A stretch of DNA of 64,000 nt, taken from assembly GCA_039619475.1 (NCBI GenBank), contig CM077115.1, positions 143,291,774 through 143,355,773 of the forward strand. Direction: 5' to 3'. Under the pieces are notes generated by a model, which worked only from the letters and a program-made list of their open reading frames with translations, was not told the origin of the DNA and ran no database searches. Source of the DNA: Icerya purchasi. Taxonomy: Eukaryota > Arthropoda > Insecta > Hemiptera > Monophlebidae. The stretch's first letter is position 1. The number at the start of each line of letters is the position of its first letter. Both the position numbers and the translations under genes were made by a program. Below are positions 11,395 to 23,233 of this stretch, piece by piece.

Positions 11395-12225
11395 TTAAGA
11401 TAATAATTAAAGGTCTGCATCACCTGATAAGCATCAGTGATATTGTACACGGGACACCGCAAAAAGAATACGGAATTGCAATAAATAGAAGACATAGAAT
11501 TACTAAAAATTCATTATTCTTCACCAATTTTGAATCAGCTGACAAAAATAAAGACGTATACCGACTAAGATATTTGCATAATGCTAGAATCCAAATGGAA
11601 ACAAACTCAATTCCCCAATGCACAAAGTGTGCCAACAAACAATATGGGCATACAAAACTCCCGATTGTTTGCGTGCGTCAAATGATGCTACGAACGGGCA
11701 TGATTCTAAATTTTTCACTCGATAACGGCAAATTCCAGCGCCACTTGTGTGAGGGGAGGTTGTGAGCTGTAAAAATCTCTGTTACAAAAAAATTCCGATA
11801 TAGGAAGGAAAAAAGAAGAATCGATAAAACGTACAGAGAGTATGCGTCCAGAGAACCCAGAGCCAGAATGTACTTCAATATGAAAAACAAACTGTAAATT
11901 CATCCTCAGTAACAAGATGGAATGTGCAAGTTACGTTTAAAAGTGGATTAATAATGACGGTGTACGAACATAGAATTATTGCACATGTTTCCAACATACG
12001 TTGAACATGTGTTTAATAAATCAAAATAATGCAACATACAGTATTATGTTGACACAAGTAATAACGAAGCTAGTAAAATGGCTTCGAAAATATTAAGAAT
12101 AGCATAATGGAAATACGCGGTTTACAGTGATATTTCATCTGAAAGAAGAAAAGAAATTAATATAATGTTAATATCTGAAGCTCGACTCACTAATAAAAGT
12201 CATGCTTACTACATATTTTTTCCAT
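11395..12225 (+). pseudogene. LINE ORF1 (gag-like) and start of endonuclease, decayed
   Basis: From 11395 the frame reads GLHHLISISDIVHGTPQ and then DVYRLRYLHNARIQMETN, followed by IPQCTKCANKQYGHTK. That is the order of a Jockey/R1-like ORF1: a folded region leading into CCHC zinc knuckles. The second knuckle appears in another frame (FACVKC), showing a frameshift. After about 11900 the frame is broken, but near 12120-12190 a segment reads REINIMLISEARLTNKSH, which resembles the first strand and catalytic Glu (I..LISE) of the LINE apurinic endonuclease. The order gag then endonuclease on the plus strand supports one LINE with ORF1 and the start of ORF2. The reverse transcriptase does not follow, so the copy is deleted internally or was cut by later events. 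Confidence 0.65.
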
Positions 12226-13119
12226 TTTCTCCCGCAGAAGTGAACAAATTTATACAAATACTAAATAATAAAAAATTCTCCAGGATTTTTTTGGCTTAGA
12301 CTCAATTAGCGTTAGTATTACCGATCAGTAACCGCCACTAATATTCATATTAAGTCAGATTAGAAAACACCAGGAAAAATAAAATAACGTAAATGAATAA
12401 AAGTAAAGGCTCGAGTACGACAAGAATAACTTCTTATATTTACAAAATAATCAGCTCAATGACTACAAGGTGAGAGAAGACAACTGCATCTAACCAAAAA
12501 TAATATAATAATCTTATTTTTCCTAATGAATTTAAAAGCAGGAGATTCTAATATCTCATTATCGGAACAAAGTAGATATAAAATACAAAATCGAGAGGAT
12601 AATACTTGTCGCATGAATCAAATCTCTAAAAAACACCTGTCTCTTAACATCCAATTGGCTACTAATATTATTCATATTATGAAATTTATCTGTAATAGTT
12701 ATTGCCACCTTAACATTAGTGATTAACTTAACTTTTGTTTTTCTTTTCTTTCTTTTTTTTTTACGGTTTGTTGGTTTTGACTCTGTCGTGTCCCTCCGGG
12801 ATTTTAAGTTCTCTCAGATCATGTTATTTCATTGTTTTTTTTTCTTTTTCGATTTTAAATATTAAGCTGTCTGCATGTACTGTATTACGCGGCATGTTAT
12901 GTAATTGTCATATGTATACTCTTACTTAAATATAATGCTAGGTTTATAAGTATTGTTATTTAGGGAATAAGTTAAGATAGTTGAAATTTTTGTAATTGGT
13001 ATCTTTTGTAATAAACGCTGATAAGAGTGTTGGGCATCACACAACGAGCATATTTGCCTATTTGCCCTGTGAGACCCACAACTTATTTCTCAAAAAAAAA
13101 AAAAAAAAAAAAAAAAAAA
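12226..13119 (+). mobile_element. Possible LINE 3' UTR ending in a 28-nt A tail
   Basis: No protein motif is readable between 12226 and 12720. The right part is T-rich, then has AATAAA at 13010-13015 and ends in 28 uninterrupted A at 13092-13119. That is the mark of a retroposed transcript 3' end in plus orientation. Its orientation matches the gag/endonuclease relic upstream, so the two may be the ends of one internally deleted LINE, but nothing in the sequence joins them directly. It could instead be a separate retroposed RNA. Confidence 0.45.
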
Positions 13120-13852
13120 CAGATATTCCCGAGCAACCGGGGTAAAACGGTTACAATGATTTCGAACTAAAGGTGATTCTCGTTATTTTCACCGCGGATT
13201 TATTTGCTATTAACATTTTTTATGTCAATAAGCTAGAATAAATTTACATATATTTGTTTTAAATATAAAAAATACATATCAATTTTTGTGCAATGTCTCG
13301 TTGATTTATATTATCCACAATCCTAAATAATTTATTTTTATTATACTCCTTTTTTTCCACTTAAATCGTATGACCCTACTACATTTAAAATTATAATTGT
13401 GTTTAAAATAAAATTAAAAAGTTAAAACAATTTAAATTAAAGTAAGAAAAACAATATAAAAGTCAAAAATTATTACAGAAAGCAATACAATGATGAATAA
13501 TTTGAAATATAATAAAAAATTTTAGATGCAAACAGATTTATTTAATACGGCACCATATTTTTTGACAAATTATTGAAATCATTGTTCAAATTACGTGTTT
13601 AAATTTTTTTCAAAAAATGTATCGATTATATAAGAGAGAAATCGGTGGTAAGTTCAGTTAGTTCCCTCTTTCCGGATGTAAACACAAATAATATTTTTTA
13701 ACCATTAAATGTTTATTACAATAAAATTAATATACCTCCAAATTTTACATTCATTAGTTTTTAACGGTTTAAACTAGACTCGATAAAAAGTGAAATTTGT
13801 CAAATTTTAGCATTATATACCTACATATATGCATACATAAACAAGAAATTTC
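13120..13852. other. No recognisable feature
   Basis: AT-rich DNA. No repeat seen elsewhere in the window and no credible open frame. Confidence 0.5.
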
Positions 13853-15353
13853 TTCTTTTTTTTTTTTTCGTGCGGTTTACTGCTACATTGGCCAGATGCA
13901 CGGTGAAGATATAGGCTTAAATATTATTTATGAGGTTAGTAATGAAAAGGAAGTGAAGGAGTCGGTTCAGTGACATGGTATCATCTTGAAGAATGAAGAG
14001 CAGAGTTGTTGGTAAATTACTTATGATTTTATGGTGAGCGTACAAGGGACATTCGGTGAGAAAATGATTAACTGTTAATTGAGCATGACACGGGTACTAC
14101 ATATTGGTGGAGGAAGATTTCGAAAGAGGTGACCGTGTGTTAGGATAGTGTGGCCTATGCGCAGTCTACAAATAATGGTTTTCTGTCTGCGTTGGCAAAG
14201 TTGAACTGCTCATGGTTTCGTCGTCGATTTGAATGCTCGTAGCTTCACCGTGGTCGGAGTGTTCCACTATTGTTGCTGCCACTGCTTGTTGAGGGTTGCC
14301 TTGACGTGTTTCATAAAGTCCTTTTGCGGAACTGATATTGATGGATATGGCATCACCTTCGCCGTCTCTTTCGCTGCCTGGTCTGCTACTTGGTTTCCGA
14401 TTATTCCAGAATGACTCGGTATCCATGTGAAATTGATCTGAGTGTTTGGTGTGTTCTGTAGAATTTTAACTATGCTCTTGGCTATCGGATGTTGCGTTCT
14501 TTTTCGAGTATCTTTAATGCTTGTGATGGCTGCCAAAGAATCCGAATAGATCAGTACTTTTAGAAGGTTTTTCGAAATAGCTTCCTGGGTGGCCAATAAT
14601 AAGCTGTATAGCTCTGCCGATAATATTGAAAAGTATGGAGGCAATAAGTAACGAACGATCACATTTGATGCAGTAGTAACTGCACACCCTACAAAGTTTG
14701 ATTGTTTGGACCCATCTGTATATAAGATGTGATAATCAGAAAATTGCTTTAAAAGATTTGTATGCGCGCCTTAGACAAATGATCTGTATTGTTTCGGTCC
14801 ATGTTTATAAGTGTTAAATTCGTTCGGAATGGATTGTCAGACCACAGAGATAATGCAGGTAGAGAATCGCTGGACATTATCTTGACGTATTGCATGTTGA
14901 GGGACTGTGTGATGTCCTTGGCTTGATGATATAATATATGTTGTACATATGGCGATGAAATTTTGGTATTTGTACAGGGCCGGGTAAATTTGGAACTGAC
15001 TGTAAATGCGTGTGGAACTTCATGAGAATATATTTCCAGTGGAAGCTTAATGGCCATATTGACGCTTCGCAAAGTAAGCTCTGTACTGTCAAAATCCGTA
15101 ATACTCCTGTTGCTAGTCTGATTGTGAGAGCAGTAGTTTGGATTGTGCTAAGAGTTGATCGTATGTTCGAATTGGCTAATGCGTATATCGGATAACCATA
15201 GTTACATTTTGAGCGTATTAACGCTTGATAAATTTTAATTAGAGAATGTCGGTCGGCACCGTATGAGGTATGCGCCAGTTTCCTCATTATGTTCAGTTTT
15301 CGTGCACAGGATTTCTTAAGATAATTTATATGGTCTCTCCAATGGACGAGCAA
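13853..15353 (-). mobile_element. 5'-truncated LINE with RT thumb and RNase H
   Basis: Read on the minus strand from 15353, the frame gives WRDHINYLKKSCARKLNIMR, then GADRHSLIKIYQALIRSK and a CNYGYPIYALANS segment. These mark the C-terminal (thumb) part of a Jockey/I-like RT. RNase H follows at 14724-14267. After a frameshift the protein resumes with CRLRIGHTILTHGHLF, a block typical of the end of Jockey/R1-like ORF2, near 14140-14090. A T run on the plus strand at 13853-13868 is the A tail. The 5' half of the element is missing at about 15354. It differs from family L in sequence and lacks the CDANHV motif. It is dead by frameshifts but better preserved than most relics here. Confidence 0.8.
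14267..14724 (-). pseudogene. LINE RNase H domain, catalytic residues retained
   Basis: This minus-strand frame, extending upstream of the first ATG, reads DGSK (first Asp), SAELYSLLLATQ (Glu), IYSDSLAAI (second Asp), FTWIPSHSGIIGNQVADQAA (His and final Asp). That is the full DEDD set of a type I RNase H, which removes RNA from the RNA-DNA hybrid during retrotransposition. The frame runs unbroken across the domain and then ends near KQWQQQ, just before the frameshift to the C-terminal block. It is a domain of the surrounding LINE copy, not an independent gene. Confidence 0.8.
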
Positions 15354-15617
15354 TTGGAATTAAAGAATTGTTCAATACAATTTCTGGCTCGTGGTTACAT
15401 TTACGAATCTTACAGAAATGTACAGCAGTGGTTTTTAAACATCTATAATTGTAATAAAATGTAAACAATATTACGAATACTTCATTAAGACAGTTAACTT
15501 CTATTATAAAACTTCAAGTTAAAGCAACAAAAAAGTTACCAAATAAAGTAAAAAAAAATAATAATAATGATAAACAGATTTAAATTAAGGAAGTGTTATT
15601 TAGGTTTAATCAAGCTC

Positions 15618-16668
15618 TTTTCCTTCTGTCCTATTTTCGCAGCGGAGTCTATCTCCATTTTACGCGTAATCTCCTTCATTCCATCTATAAAGGGGATCAG
15701 TAAATGTCTGATTGTCTCCGATTTCAAAAGTGTTCTTCAAGCTATTTCATCTCCTCCTTCTCACTTCTCCAACTCTATTATTCTCTCAATTCGTTTTCTC
15801 ATATCCAATCTAAACCCGCTCTATTATTATTGACCTTTTTTATGGATTCCTAGCCATTATGTCATCGAGGGCAACGAGTTAGCGGATTATTTTAGCTCGG
15901 CCGCCCGCGATGGTCCTTGACTCTGTAATTTTCTTACCACAGAAATCCCCATTCTTTCCTCAGTCAATCATTCCCGACTATGGTCGGACACCTATCTTTC
16001 TTTATTTTCTAATCCCGCCTCTCATTATCTTCAAATTCAGCTCAGCCGTGGTTTCAATACGCTTCTTATCAACGCTCCGCGATCGTTTCCTTAATCAGAC
16101 TGTGTTTTAATCACTCCCTTTTACCCTCTTCACGGTTTCGTTTTTCCCTGTCCTCTCTTCCTGATTGTTTGTCCTCTTTTCAGTTCTATCACTACTCCAC
16201 TATATTTTTTTTTTCCTACCCTGGGCGCGCCAGCGGCCTTGACCCAACAACATGAAAAATTAAGAGTTATAACTAAATAGCCAAGCGGTCAGAAATGGAA
16301 AAGACAAAGGACAGCAGCAACGGAATAACTGAAGGCAATGGAAATGAAAGAATATAGGTAGCGTTAAAGGGAGTAGGAAGACCCAAAACTAGAACTTGGG
16401 CGTAAAGAAAGGAGCGTTCGTTAAAGAGTGCAGAACATGCAAACTACATCTTCTTTAAATGCTCCGCGCTTACTTCCGAACGCTCTGTTTTGTACTCCAA
16501 AATCGTAACACCTGGTCTTCCTGCTCCTTATAATTCCTCCTTTGTCCTTTCCTTTCCATCTCCAGATATTATACTTCAATCTTTCCTAAACTCTATTTCT
16601 AATCGTCTCTCTTTTTAACCCTTTCCATAATTTCGGTAGTTGTTGGGTCAAAGCCGCTGGCGCGCCCA
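15618..16668 (+). mobile_element. LINE family L copy with nested antisense insertion
   Basis: The copy starts within RNase H: FAAES gives the Glu, CLIVSDFKSVLQAI the second Asp, WIPSHYVIEGNELAD the His and last Asp. The C-terminal block follows on both sides of a 235-bp insertion (16206-16440): left of it the sequence reads towards CTACTCCACTATAT, right of it GCAAACTACATCTTC, and the uninterrupted copy at 59.4 kb joins the two directly. The right part reads LLLIIPPLSFPF and ends with a short 3' UTR, TTGTTGGGTCAAAG followed by CGCTGGCGCGCCCA. Frames shift repeatedly. The copy is 5'-truncated in ORF2. Confidence 0.8.
16206..16440 (-). mobile_element. Family L 3' end inserted antisense into family L
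   Basis: On the minus strand the segment runs from GCATGTTCTGCACTC to TTGTTGGGTCAAGG, then CGCTGGCGCGCCCAGGG and a run of A (plus-strand T run at about 16206-16215). It is a roughly 235-bp 3' fragment of the same family as its host, in the opposite orientation. The 29-bp 3' ends therefore form an inverted repeat (16223-16251 against 16639-16667). No clear target-site duplication remains. Confidence 0.8.
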
Positions 16669-17117
16669 AAAGATAATATATAAAAAAAAATTAATTTAAG
16701 ATAGGAATTATAAAAAAAAAAATGTTTTTCCATTCGCAATAAAATTTATTAATAAAAAAAAAGTAAAAAGTATATACAAAAAAAAAAAAAAACAAAAAAC
16801 AATGCCACATGATATAAATGAAACAAAACTTATTTATTTTTTATACAATTCGAATTTCCATTTAAAAGTAAAAGTTATCTAACTTTTGAAGCCGATTTCA
16901 GCACCCGTTCGCATTGTTTAGTATTAGCTAAAGTACAACATTTCTTTTTCACAAGACTTAAGAATAATTATATGAATACTTTCGCCGCTATTTCAATGGC
17001 CTTTATGTCCTGCTAGTAACTCTTTTTCTAAGTGTCTCTGCTCTTCAATAATCGCATGTGAATTGGATATACGTCACTCGGTTGCCCTTTAGCACCATTT
17101 GTTTCTTTTTGTACGTA

Positions 17118-17290
17118 TCATCTCATCATCATCATCATCACAGTGCTATATGCATTTACTGCGCGTAAGCGATCATTTTGACTTAAATCCACCGTTTTCT
17201 CGCTGCTTCCACGAGTTCAGCTATCGTGCGTCTTGCCGTCCATTGACGTATATTTCTCGTCCATGATATCTTTCTCCCTCAGTAATTAAT
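17118..17290 (-). mobile_element. RTE-like LINE C-terminal fragment ending in TGA repeat
   Basis: A minus-strand frame reads GRKISWTRNIRQWTARRTIA, then ELVEAARKRW, a stop, and VKMIAYAQ. This resembles the last residues of an arthropod LINE ORF2 with the usual RR-ISWL-NLR-W pattern and a final MIANLR-like end. It is followed by a TGATGATGATG repeat (plus strand 17118-17140), a common 3' terminus for RTE-type elements. Only the extreme 3' end is present. It splits the hAT relic. Confidence 0.6.
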
Positions 17291-17520
17291 GGTTTATTTT
17301 TTTCTCTTCCTATTTCCGACTTGATTATTTTTCTAGTTGTAGCTGCGATGACTGTATTTGTTGCAGTTTCGTCACACTGTGTATTATTAAAAATTGCCAT
17401 TTTAAAGAGTTTGGATGCGAAAAAGTCTCAATATCTAAAGTATTGCTATTTTCAATAGTATCAAACTCAAAATGTAACTGTTTTTTTAACGTTTGAATTG
17501 TTCCTTGCGCAATGTTTTCA

Positions 17521-17960
17521 TTTTTTTTTTTTTTTTGTTTTTTTTGCATATCAACCGGGGGGGATCTTTGCTCAGAAACAATTAGAACAGGAAGGAATCA
17601 ATTATATCTTGATACGGTCAGATATTGTTAGGAGAAAAGGACAAATAATAGGAACAATCTGTGGAGAAGGAAAAGATAGGACATAAGAGGCGCAATATGG
17701 AGTAGGAAGACCGAGTATTAATAAAATGTAATATAGAAAGCAGAGCACTCAGCAAAAAGAGATGAACACTTAATAAACACATGATCAGCATCGCAAACAC
17801 GCTCTTCAGAGGCAACTAACGAAAAACGAAAACGGGAGGAAAATAATAGACTATCGTTTAAAAACGCAGACGAATAACGGAGACAATAACAGAACGACGA
17901 AGTGAAGAAAACAAAGAGAACCACGGATTGGCAAGAAGACTAGGTTCGACAAACAGATAA
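17521..17960 (-). mobile_element. LINE family L copy inside the hAT relic
   Basis: A T run on the plus strand starting at 17521 is the A tail of a minus-strand insert. The minus-strand reading contains RVCDADHVFIKCSSLFAECS, the family L Cys/His segment, and then a block like LGLPTPYCASYVLSF that matches the 51.9-kb and 16.5-kb copies. The 5' edge lies near 17960, where hAT homology resumes. It carries only the last ~440 nt of the LINE. No convincing target-site duplication was seen. Confidence 0.75.
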
Positions 17961-19050
17961 AAAGAACAATTGTTGGACTTCCGATTTTAGTAACTTTTTC
18001 AACGGGTTTGACTACTTGACATATTTGGTTATTTATTTTCCATTCTTGCGTGATTAAAATAGGAATATGATTATCAAGAATAGCTATATAGCACTGTTAA
18101 TTGCGTAATTCAGTAAACCATTGTAACATACAATAATAATTTGAGGTCCATCTAGTATGAACATCTTATAACAGTTTCATTTCCCCGTTTGTTCTTAATA
18201 TTCCATCAGTTTTTCATTCGATAAAGAGCTCTTTTTTAAAATGCGATATTACTTTTTTTAATTGTTGTAATGAAATTTCTAATGCACCTAACGCATTATT
18301 AATAACCAAGTTTAATGAATGTGCATAATTGTTTCTAGTTAGATTCTGCGACAATTACATATATTAGAGCTGCATTATCAGAAACTGCTAATATCATTTT
18401 AATTTCCATACTCTCCACCTTGTTACAACTTCCCTAATTTCTTTTTCTAAATTTACACTTGTAGGTCGATCATGGATTACCGTGCTACGTTCTTCTTTCT
18501 TGATGGGTAGTAATTGTCCGTTGTTGACAAGCCCAATTAAAAAAAAAAAAAAAATGAATTGCTTTGTAATGAAACTGAAATCATATGAAACAGCTCATCT
18601 ATAAAATGTCCTCTTCCTGCAATGTATTTTTCTGTATTGATGAATGTCCAGCAGTCTGTTGTAATACAATTTTTTTTACACATTCTGAACATCTTTTTAA
18701 TTCATTTCCCTTACATATGGTTGACATTAAGGTTTTATATACATGTCGTGCCTCTATTTGGAAGTTCGCATGAAGGATGTAAAGATTTCACAAAACTCTC
18801 AAAAACCAATATCTTCAACTACACTAAAAGGTTGGAAATCTTCAATGATTAATAGTAATAAATTATTAATATTTTTATTATCGAAAATGTTTAATTTTTT
18901 TTGGAATTTAAGCAATGATTTATTAGCATTGATTTTTAATTTTTAAATTTGTAGTACTTTCCGAATTCGATTCTACAGACTCTGCCAACTGAACGGTTAA
19001 TGGTTGATAAATACTGCCTATATGCCCCTTTTTCTTTTAGGCACGGAAGG

Positions 19051-20045
19051 ATGATCAAAAATTAAAAGTTTCTTTTAAAGTTGAATTAGTTGCTTTATAA
19101 GATAATTTCCTTTAACATATATGTATTACAAGTGGCAGTATAATCTTTTGCAACGGTCGGGGAAAAATATCGATATTTTGCTAAATTTTTGCCTCGTTAA
19201 TTTTTCTGATATAAAGCCATTTTCAATAGCTATATCCTACTTATGATTAAATAAAACCGCAAACGTATTTCGTAAATTAACGCATACACAACAAATCTAT
19301 AATTTTTTTTATTTGTACAATAAAAAACTATATTAGAATTATTAGAAAATAAAAACCATGAACGCAGCTAAATTTACTGTAACAATAGAAATGCGCTACG
19401 CTAACGTAAATAATTTAAATGAAGCATCGAAACGAAAAATCTTTCGATATAAATTTATTAAAGAGTGAATTAAAAGTACGCCTTCTTAATAACAACATTA
19501 TACGTCCCGCAACACGTGAAATGTTTGAGTGGAATTTACTGTGACCTAATTTAGCTGGCAGAAGTGAATGGTAATATTTTTATATTTTTCAATTATTACG
19601 CTGACGTAATATACTCGACGATTTAATTCACTAAAAAAAAAAAAAGGAATTTTAATTTAAAGTTATCAGTTAATTTCAGAGCAATCACCGGGGAAATAAT
19701 AACCGGGAAAAAAATTCATTGTCGACAACACCATTTACTAGGAAAACATATCGCCACTTTAGTTTCAAAACAACTGGATGATTACTGATACTGACTAAAC
19801 GGTGAATAATATCATATACATCGCTCATCACCGCTTAACCTGTTTGTACCAGAAAGATTAAAATCTATTCTGGAATGGTTGGTAGGCAGCCTACACACAA
19901 TTGTCACAAATCTGCGGGTTAAATTGTCTGGAATATGAACCTAAATAAAAAAAAACACGGTAGCAATAAAAGGGATACTTTTACTATTTGGCCAGAGCCC
20001 TAACTGTTGTATTCGTAACTCAACCAATCTGTTTTACAACCAAAT
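19051..20045. other. No recognisable feature
   Basis: AT-rich, unique-looking DNA. No repeated block and no coding signal seen. Confidence 0.5.
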
Positions 20046-20361
20046 ACCGTGGCGTATGTAGTTAGTTGGGCAGTCAGGACCGTATCTGAAGAAGGGTTTT
20101 CAGGGTTCAAATCCCCCCCTCCGAAATGTTTGCGAAACAATACCTGCTTGAATTAAATGGGCCGAAATTCAGAATAAATTTATTTCTTTTCAATTTTTGA
20201 CAAAAAAAAAGAAAATTGAAATTTTTATGAATTCTATGGAAACGACTATTTTTTATTTGTTTTCATTGTAATGTTCAAATATTTCATATACAATAATTGA
20301 CTACAAGCCTTAAAGTATACTATTTATAAATAAATATATTTCATGATAATACACGCGCACT

Positions 20362-20362
<1 letters not shown>
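20046..20362 (+). repeat. SINE candidate (family S), copy 1
   Basis: The left part carries tRNA-like pol III signals. TAGTTAGTTGGG (20059-20070) is an acceptable A box, and GGTTCAAATCC (20104-20114) is a textbook B box 45 nt further on, the spacing of a real tRNA. A short GGG/CCC stem closes the T-loop-like segment. The body (from GCTTGAATTAAATGGGCCGA) and the end TTTCATGATAATACAC recur inverted at 42237-42500. The 3' end passes into CA and then TA microsatellite DNA. A tRNA head, a non-coding body and a simple-sequence tail fit a SINE. Confidence 0.6.
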
Positions 20363-20396
<34 letters not shown>

Positions 20397-20753
20397 GTTA
20401 ATTACAACGTAATTCTTAGGCTACCCCCCATTCGAAAAAATGTCCCAATTTTATGTAAAGTTTATTATATTTTATAGGACTTTTGTTATCGTTATTTAAA
20501 AAATGTCACAATTTTATGTAATGAAATATATAACGAAAAATGTAACGAAAAAATGTCTTAATTTTATATAATGAAAGTTAAATGTTAGAATAGGATTTTG
20601 TGGTTATGTTATTTTTTTTTTGTGTTGATGCCAGTAAGAATTACGTTGTAAATTTTGATCATTTTATACATAGTATAGAAGAGAAAGAGACAGAAATGAA
20701 AGCAAGAGGGGTCAAGAGGCACAGCCCCTTGCGAGGCCAAAATGGCCGAGTTA
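20397..20753 (-). repeat. Family A repeat, copy 2
   Basis: This is the inverted counterpart of 9325-9564. TTACAACGTAATTCTTA is at 20402-20418 and its inverse at 20635-20651. Three diverged tandem units containing AATGTC-C-ATTTTATGTAA lie at about 20436-20460, 20502-20525 and 20548-20575. The hairpin-like CAAGAGGCACAGCCCCTTG is at 20713-20731, and the end GGCCGAGTT abuts a TA repeat (20753-20774). The other end abuts the CA/TA microsatellite that terminates the SINE candidate. The open frames that overlap it on both strands are products of the repeats. Confidence 0.8.
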
Positions 20754-20774
20754 TATATATATATATATATATAT

Positions 20775-23233
20775 ACATGTTTCAATCGACCAATATGGCA
20801 GTATTTGAAAAAAATGACAATAAATTGAATGTTTTTTATTATTATTATTATTTTCACTATTATTACACTGATTATCATCCGTAGCATTTTTAACGCAAAT
20901 TGCTAATTTAAAACCTATATATATATATATATATTATTGTCTATTGAATAGCACTGATAAGCACATTGACTAAGGACATCTTATTCGTCTCTGCCTGAAC
21001 ATGCAGCGAGCAGTTTAGCATCAATTCTCATTTTGCATTTATAGCATGGTAAAATTTAGTTGCGTTTAATTTTCTTTTATTACCATTAATTTTTCATTCA
21101 ACTATTTCTTTTATTCTGCTCATATATAACCGACTTTTTCTACCATTTCCCAATGTCTTTAATAATTTATTTCACTCTGATAAATTTATCGTGGGATGTT
21201 GCGTTTTGGAATAAAATACAACTCGAAGCGCTAAAATTGTTCAATTTCTGACGTCCCTTTTCGTATTCATTCCATTCGATCAATCCACTCATAATCAATT
21301 TTTTTTCTGCACTCGCCAAAAATAGCACAACTCAATCACATTCAAATCATACTAAAATGACTATTATTTATTTAAGGGATATTCTTTAACACCCATTTGT
21401 ATTTACCCAGCCATTTAATAGCATTTTACTGGCTCCTACGGTTTTTAATTATTTCCAGTTAGAGGTTTCCCCAGTTGATTAATCGAAAATAAAGAAATAA
21501 AATAAAATTAAGGTCGAATAAATTTTAAAAAAAATAGAAAAAAAATCACTCGGTATATTACATAAATTTTTATAATTAAACATCAGCTTATGACCAATTT
21601 AGCACATTTTTAAATCAAACGAAATTTTCTGGATTATCATTTTCGCAATCCTCAAATTTTGAACAGCTTTAATTACAAATCATACATTTGTTTAATAAGT
21701 TCACTACAACTAGAGGCGTTCCATAAAAAAAAAAAAAAAAAAAAACGAAATAAAATGTTATAATTCTAAGAAAATATATATCAAGCACGACGCCATTTAC
21801 AACCTGGCCAATTTAAACAGCCCGCGAAGAATTGTATCTTTTCTATATAGCGTAATAATTTATGCATTTAAAACTAACATATTGTCATTCTTTTAGAAAA
21901 ACAAAAACAGCGGCTTTGTGAAACATGTGTCTGACAGTTCCGTCGTCCAAAAATAATCTAAAAAAGTTTATTAATCAAATTATTTAATTAAACCACCAGT
22001 TTCATTTCTTAATTATTTTGACTTGCTTTATTAGATCAAGATTTTTTAACATGTCCTTTAAAACTTCCATATTCCAACCGGTTACTGTAAACGAAAAAAT
22101 AATTAAACCACGACGTCACTAACTACTACTTTCAAACATACTTCTACCTGAATTTAAAAATAATTCTACCTTCTTACTCAATAGTGCACGAAATTATTCA
22201 AATTAAAGGGAAATGTCAAAGTGTAAATAAATGACAAAAAAATACAACGATGATACCATATTCGTTATTTATAATTATACACTCACAGAACCGGGGCTGT
22301 TTTGCATTTCTATAACACTTGAGATCTATTTTTTCCACGTATACGTACGCATTTTGTTTCTCCCGCATAATACATAAATCTATCTAAATTCGGTTTATTA
22401 TTCCCCTTTATTTTTAAATGTGCTTCTTTATGTTACTCCACTGTCTCGGTTATCCGTATAATAATATTTTCTTCGAATTTATTTATGGTGCTCTACAGGG
22501 AGTATGAAAACAGATTAACAAGACAGACGTACTTTTTTAAACTCAGTAACGGTTGTTGGTAACCTATTTAGATCGTTTAATTACAGTGAACTAGAAAAAA
22601 TTTATCAAATTAACTTCTTTTATTAAACAGCTATGACCAAAGATGTACTATTTCGCAATGTTCATTTATTGTTAATAATTTGTTATTATCTAAAAATCGA
22701 ATATTTACAAAATTTACGCATTGAAAAACAGAAAATGTATAATACACAAAAAATATATAAAATCCACTTTTAATTATTTACGTATTATTTAATACCTGAC
22801 ATATAATTAAACGTCAGAGAAAAACAAAAAACAAACTAGTAACATGTAATATACAAAAATAAGATTACATCAACTACAAAGAAAGAGGTAAGTGCAAAAT
22901 AAATTGCGAACAGTAAGCTTTTATAAATTACTTAACATAATAGTCGCAAAATAAATCTGATAATTTAAAAATGAAAAAGAAACTCTAGCATAATTAGCAA
23001 GAGCACATCTATCCATTATTTCTTTCTATATTATATGCAAATATAAATTTATTATATATATATGTTACATACATACATATATACAAAAGGATTCTTTTTA
23101 TGATTTGTAATTGAAAAATTTTTAGCTAAGAAAAGAATTTATAAGTGAATGTCGCACTCTTACGGGTAATGTGTTTAATGGCATCTGTTCGCCATAGTGT
23201 CTGATTCACAAGTTTTAAATACTTCGATTAAGT
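20775..23233. other. No recognisable feature
   Basis: Strongly AT-rich. It holds TA repeats (about 20918-20935, 23040-23062), A runs (21725-21744) and no credible coding or shared repeat. Confidence 0.5.

Larger units (their letters stand above)
16850..19050 (-). pseudogene. hAT-family transposase relic, split by two LINEs
   Basis: On the minus strand, from high to low coordinates: FQPF-VVED-like sequence near 18850-18780, TTDCWTFINTEKYIA near 18670-18630, NYAHSLNLVINNALGA near 18330-18280, DVHTRWTSNYYCML near 18160-18120, then DNHIPILITQEWKINNQICQ near 18070-18010. Below a LINE insertion the frame resumes with QTLKKQLHFEFDTIENSNTL and a decayed LATFLDPR-type block (17500-17330). Below a second insertion the hAT C-terminal dimerisation motif appears as QCERVLKSAS and LLLLNGNSN near 16910-16840. 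This order matches ZBED/hAT (Ac-like) transposases: DNA-binding finger, DDE catalytic core, dimerisation tail. The N-terminal BED finger is too decayed to define. Terminal repeats were not found. Stops and frameshifts throughout make it inactive. Confidence 0.75.

Noticed and set aside
12735..12929. 64-codon frame with apparent signal peptide
   Set aside because: The Phe-rich start is a T run in a likely 3' UTR of a retroelement.
14166..14426. 86-codon minus-strand frame ending in ENHYL
   Set aside because: It overlaps the RNase H frame in another phase. Its downstream part is the frameshifted continuation of the LINE protein, already covered.
20600..20887. Overlapping frames on both strands of 92-94 codons
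   Set aside because: Both sit on the family A repeat and its TA and ATT tracts. No domain is visible.
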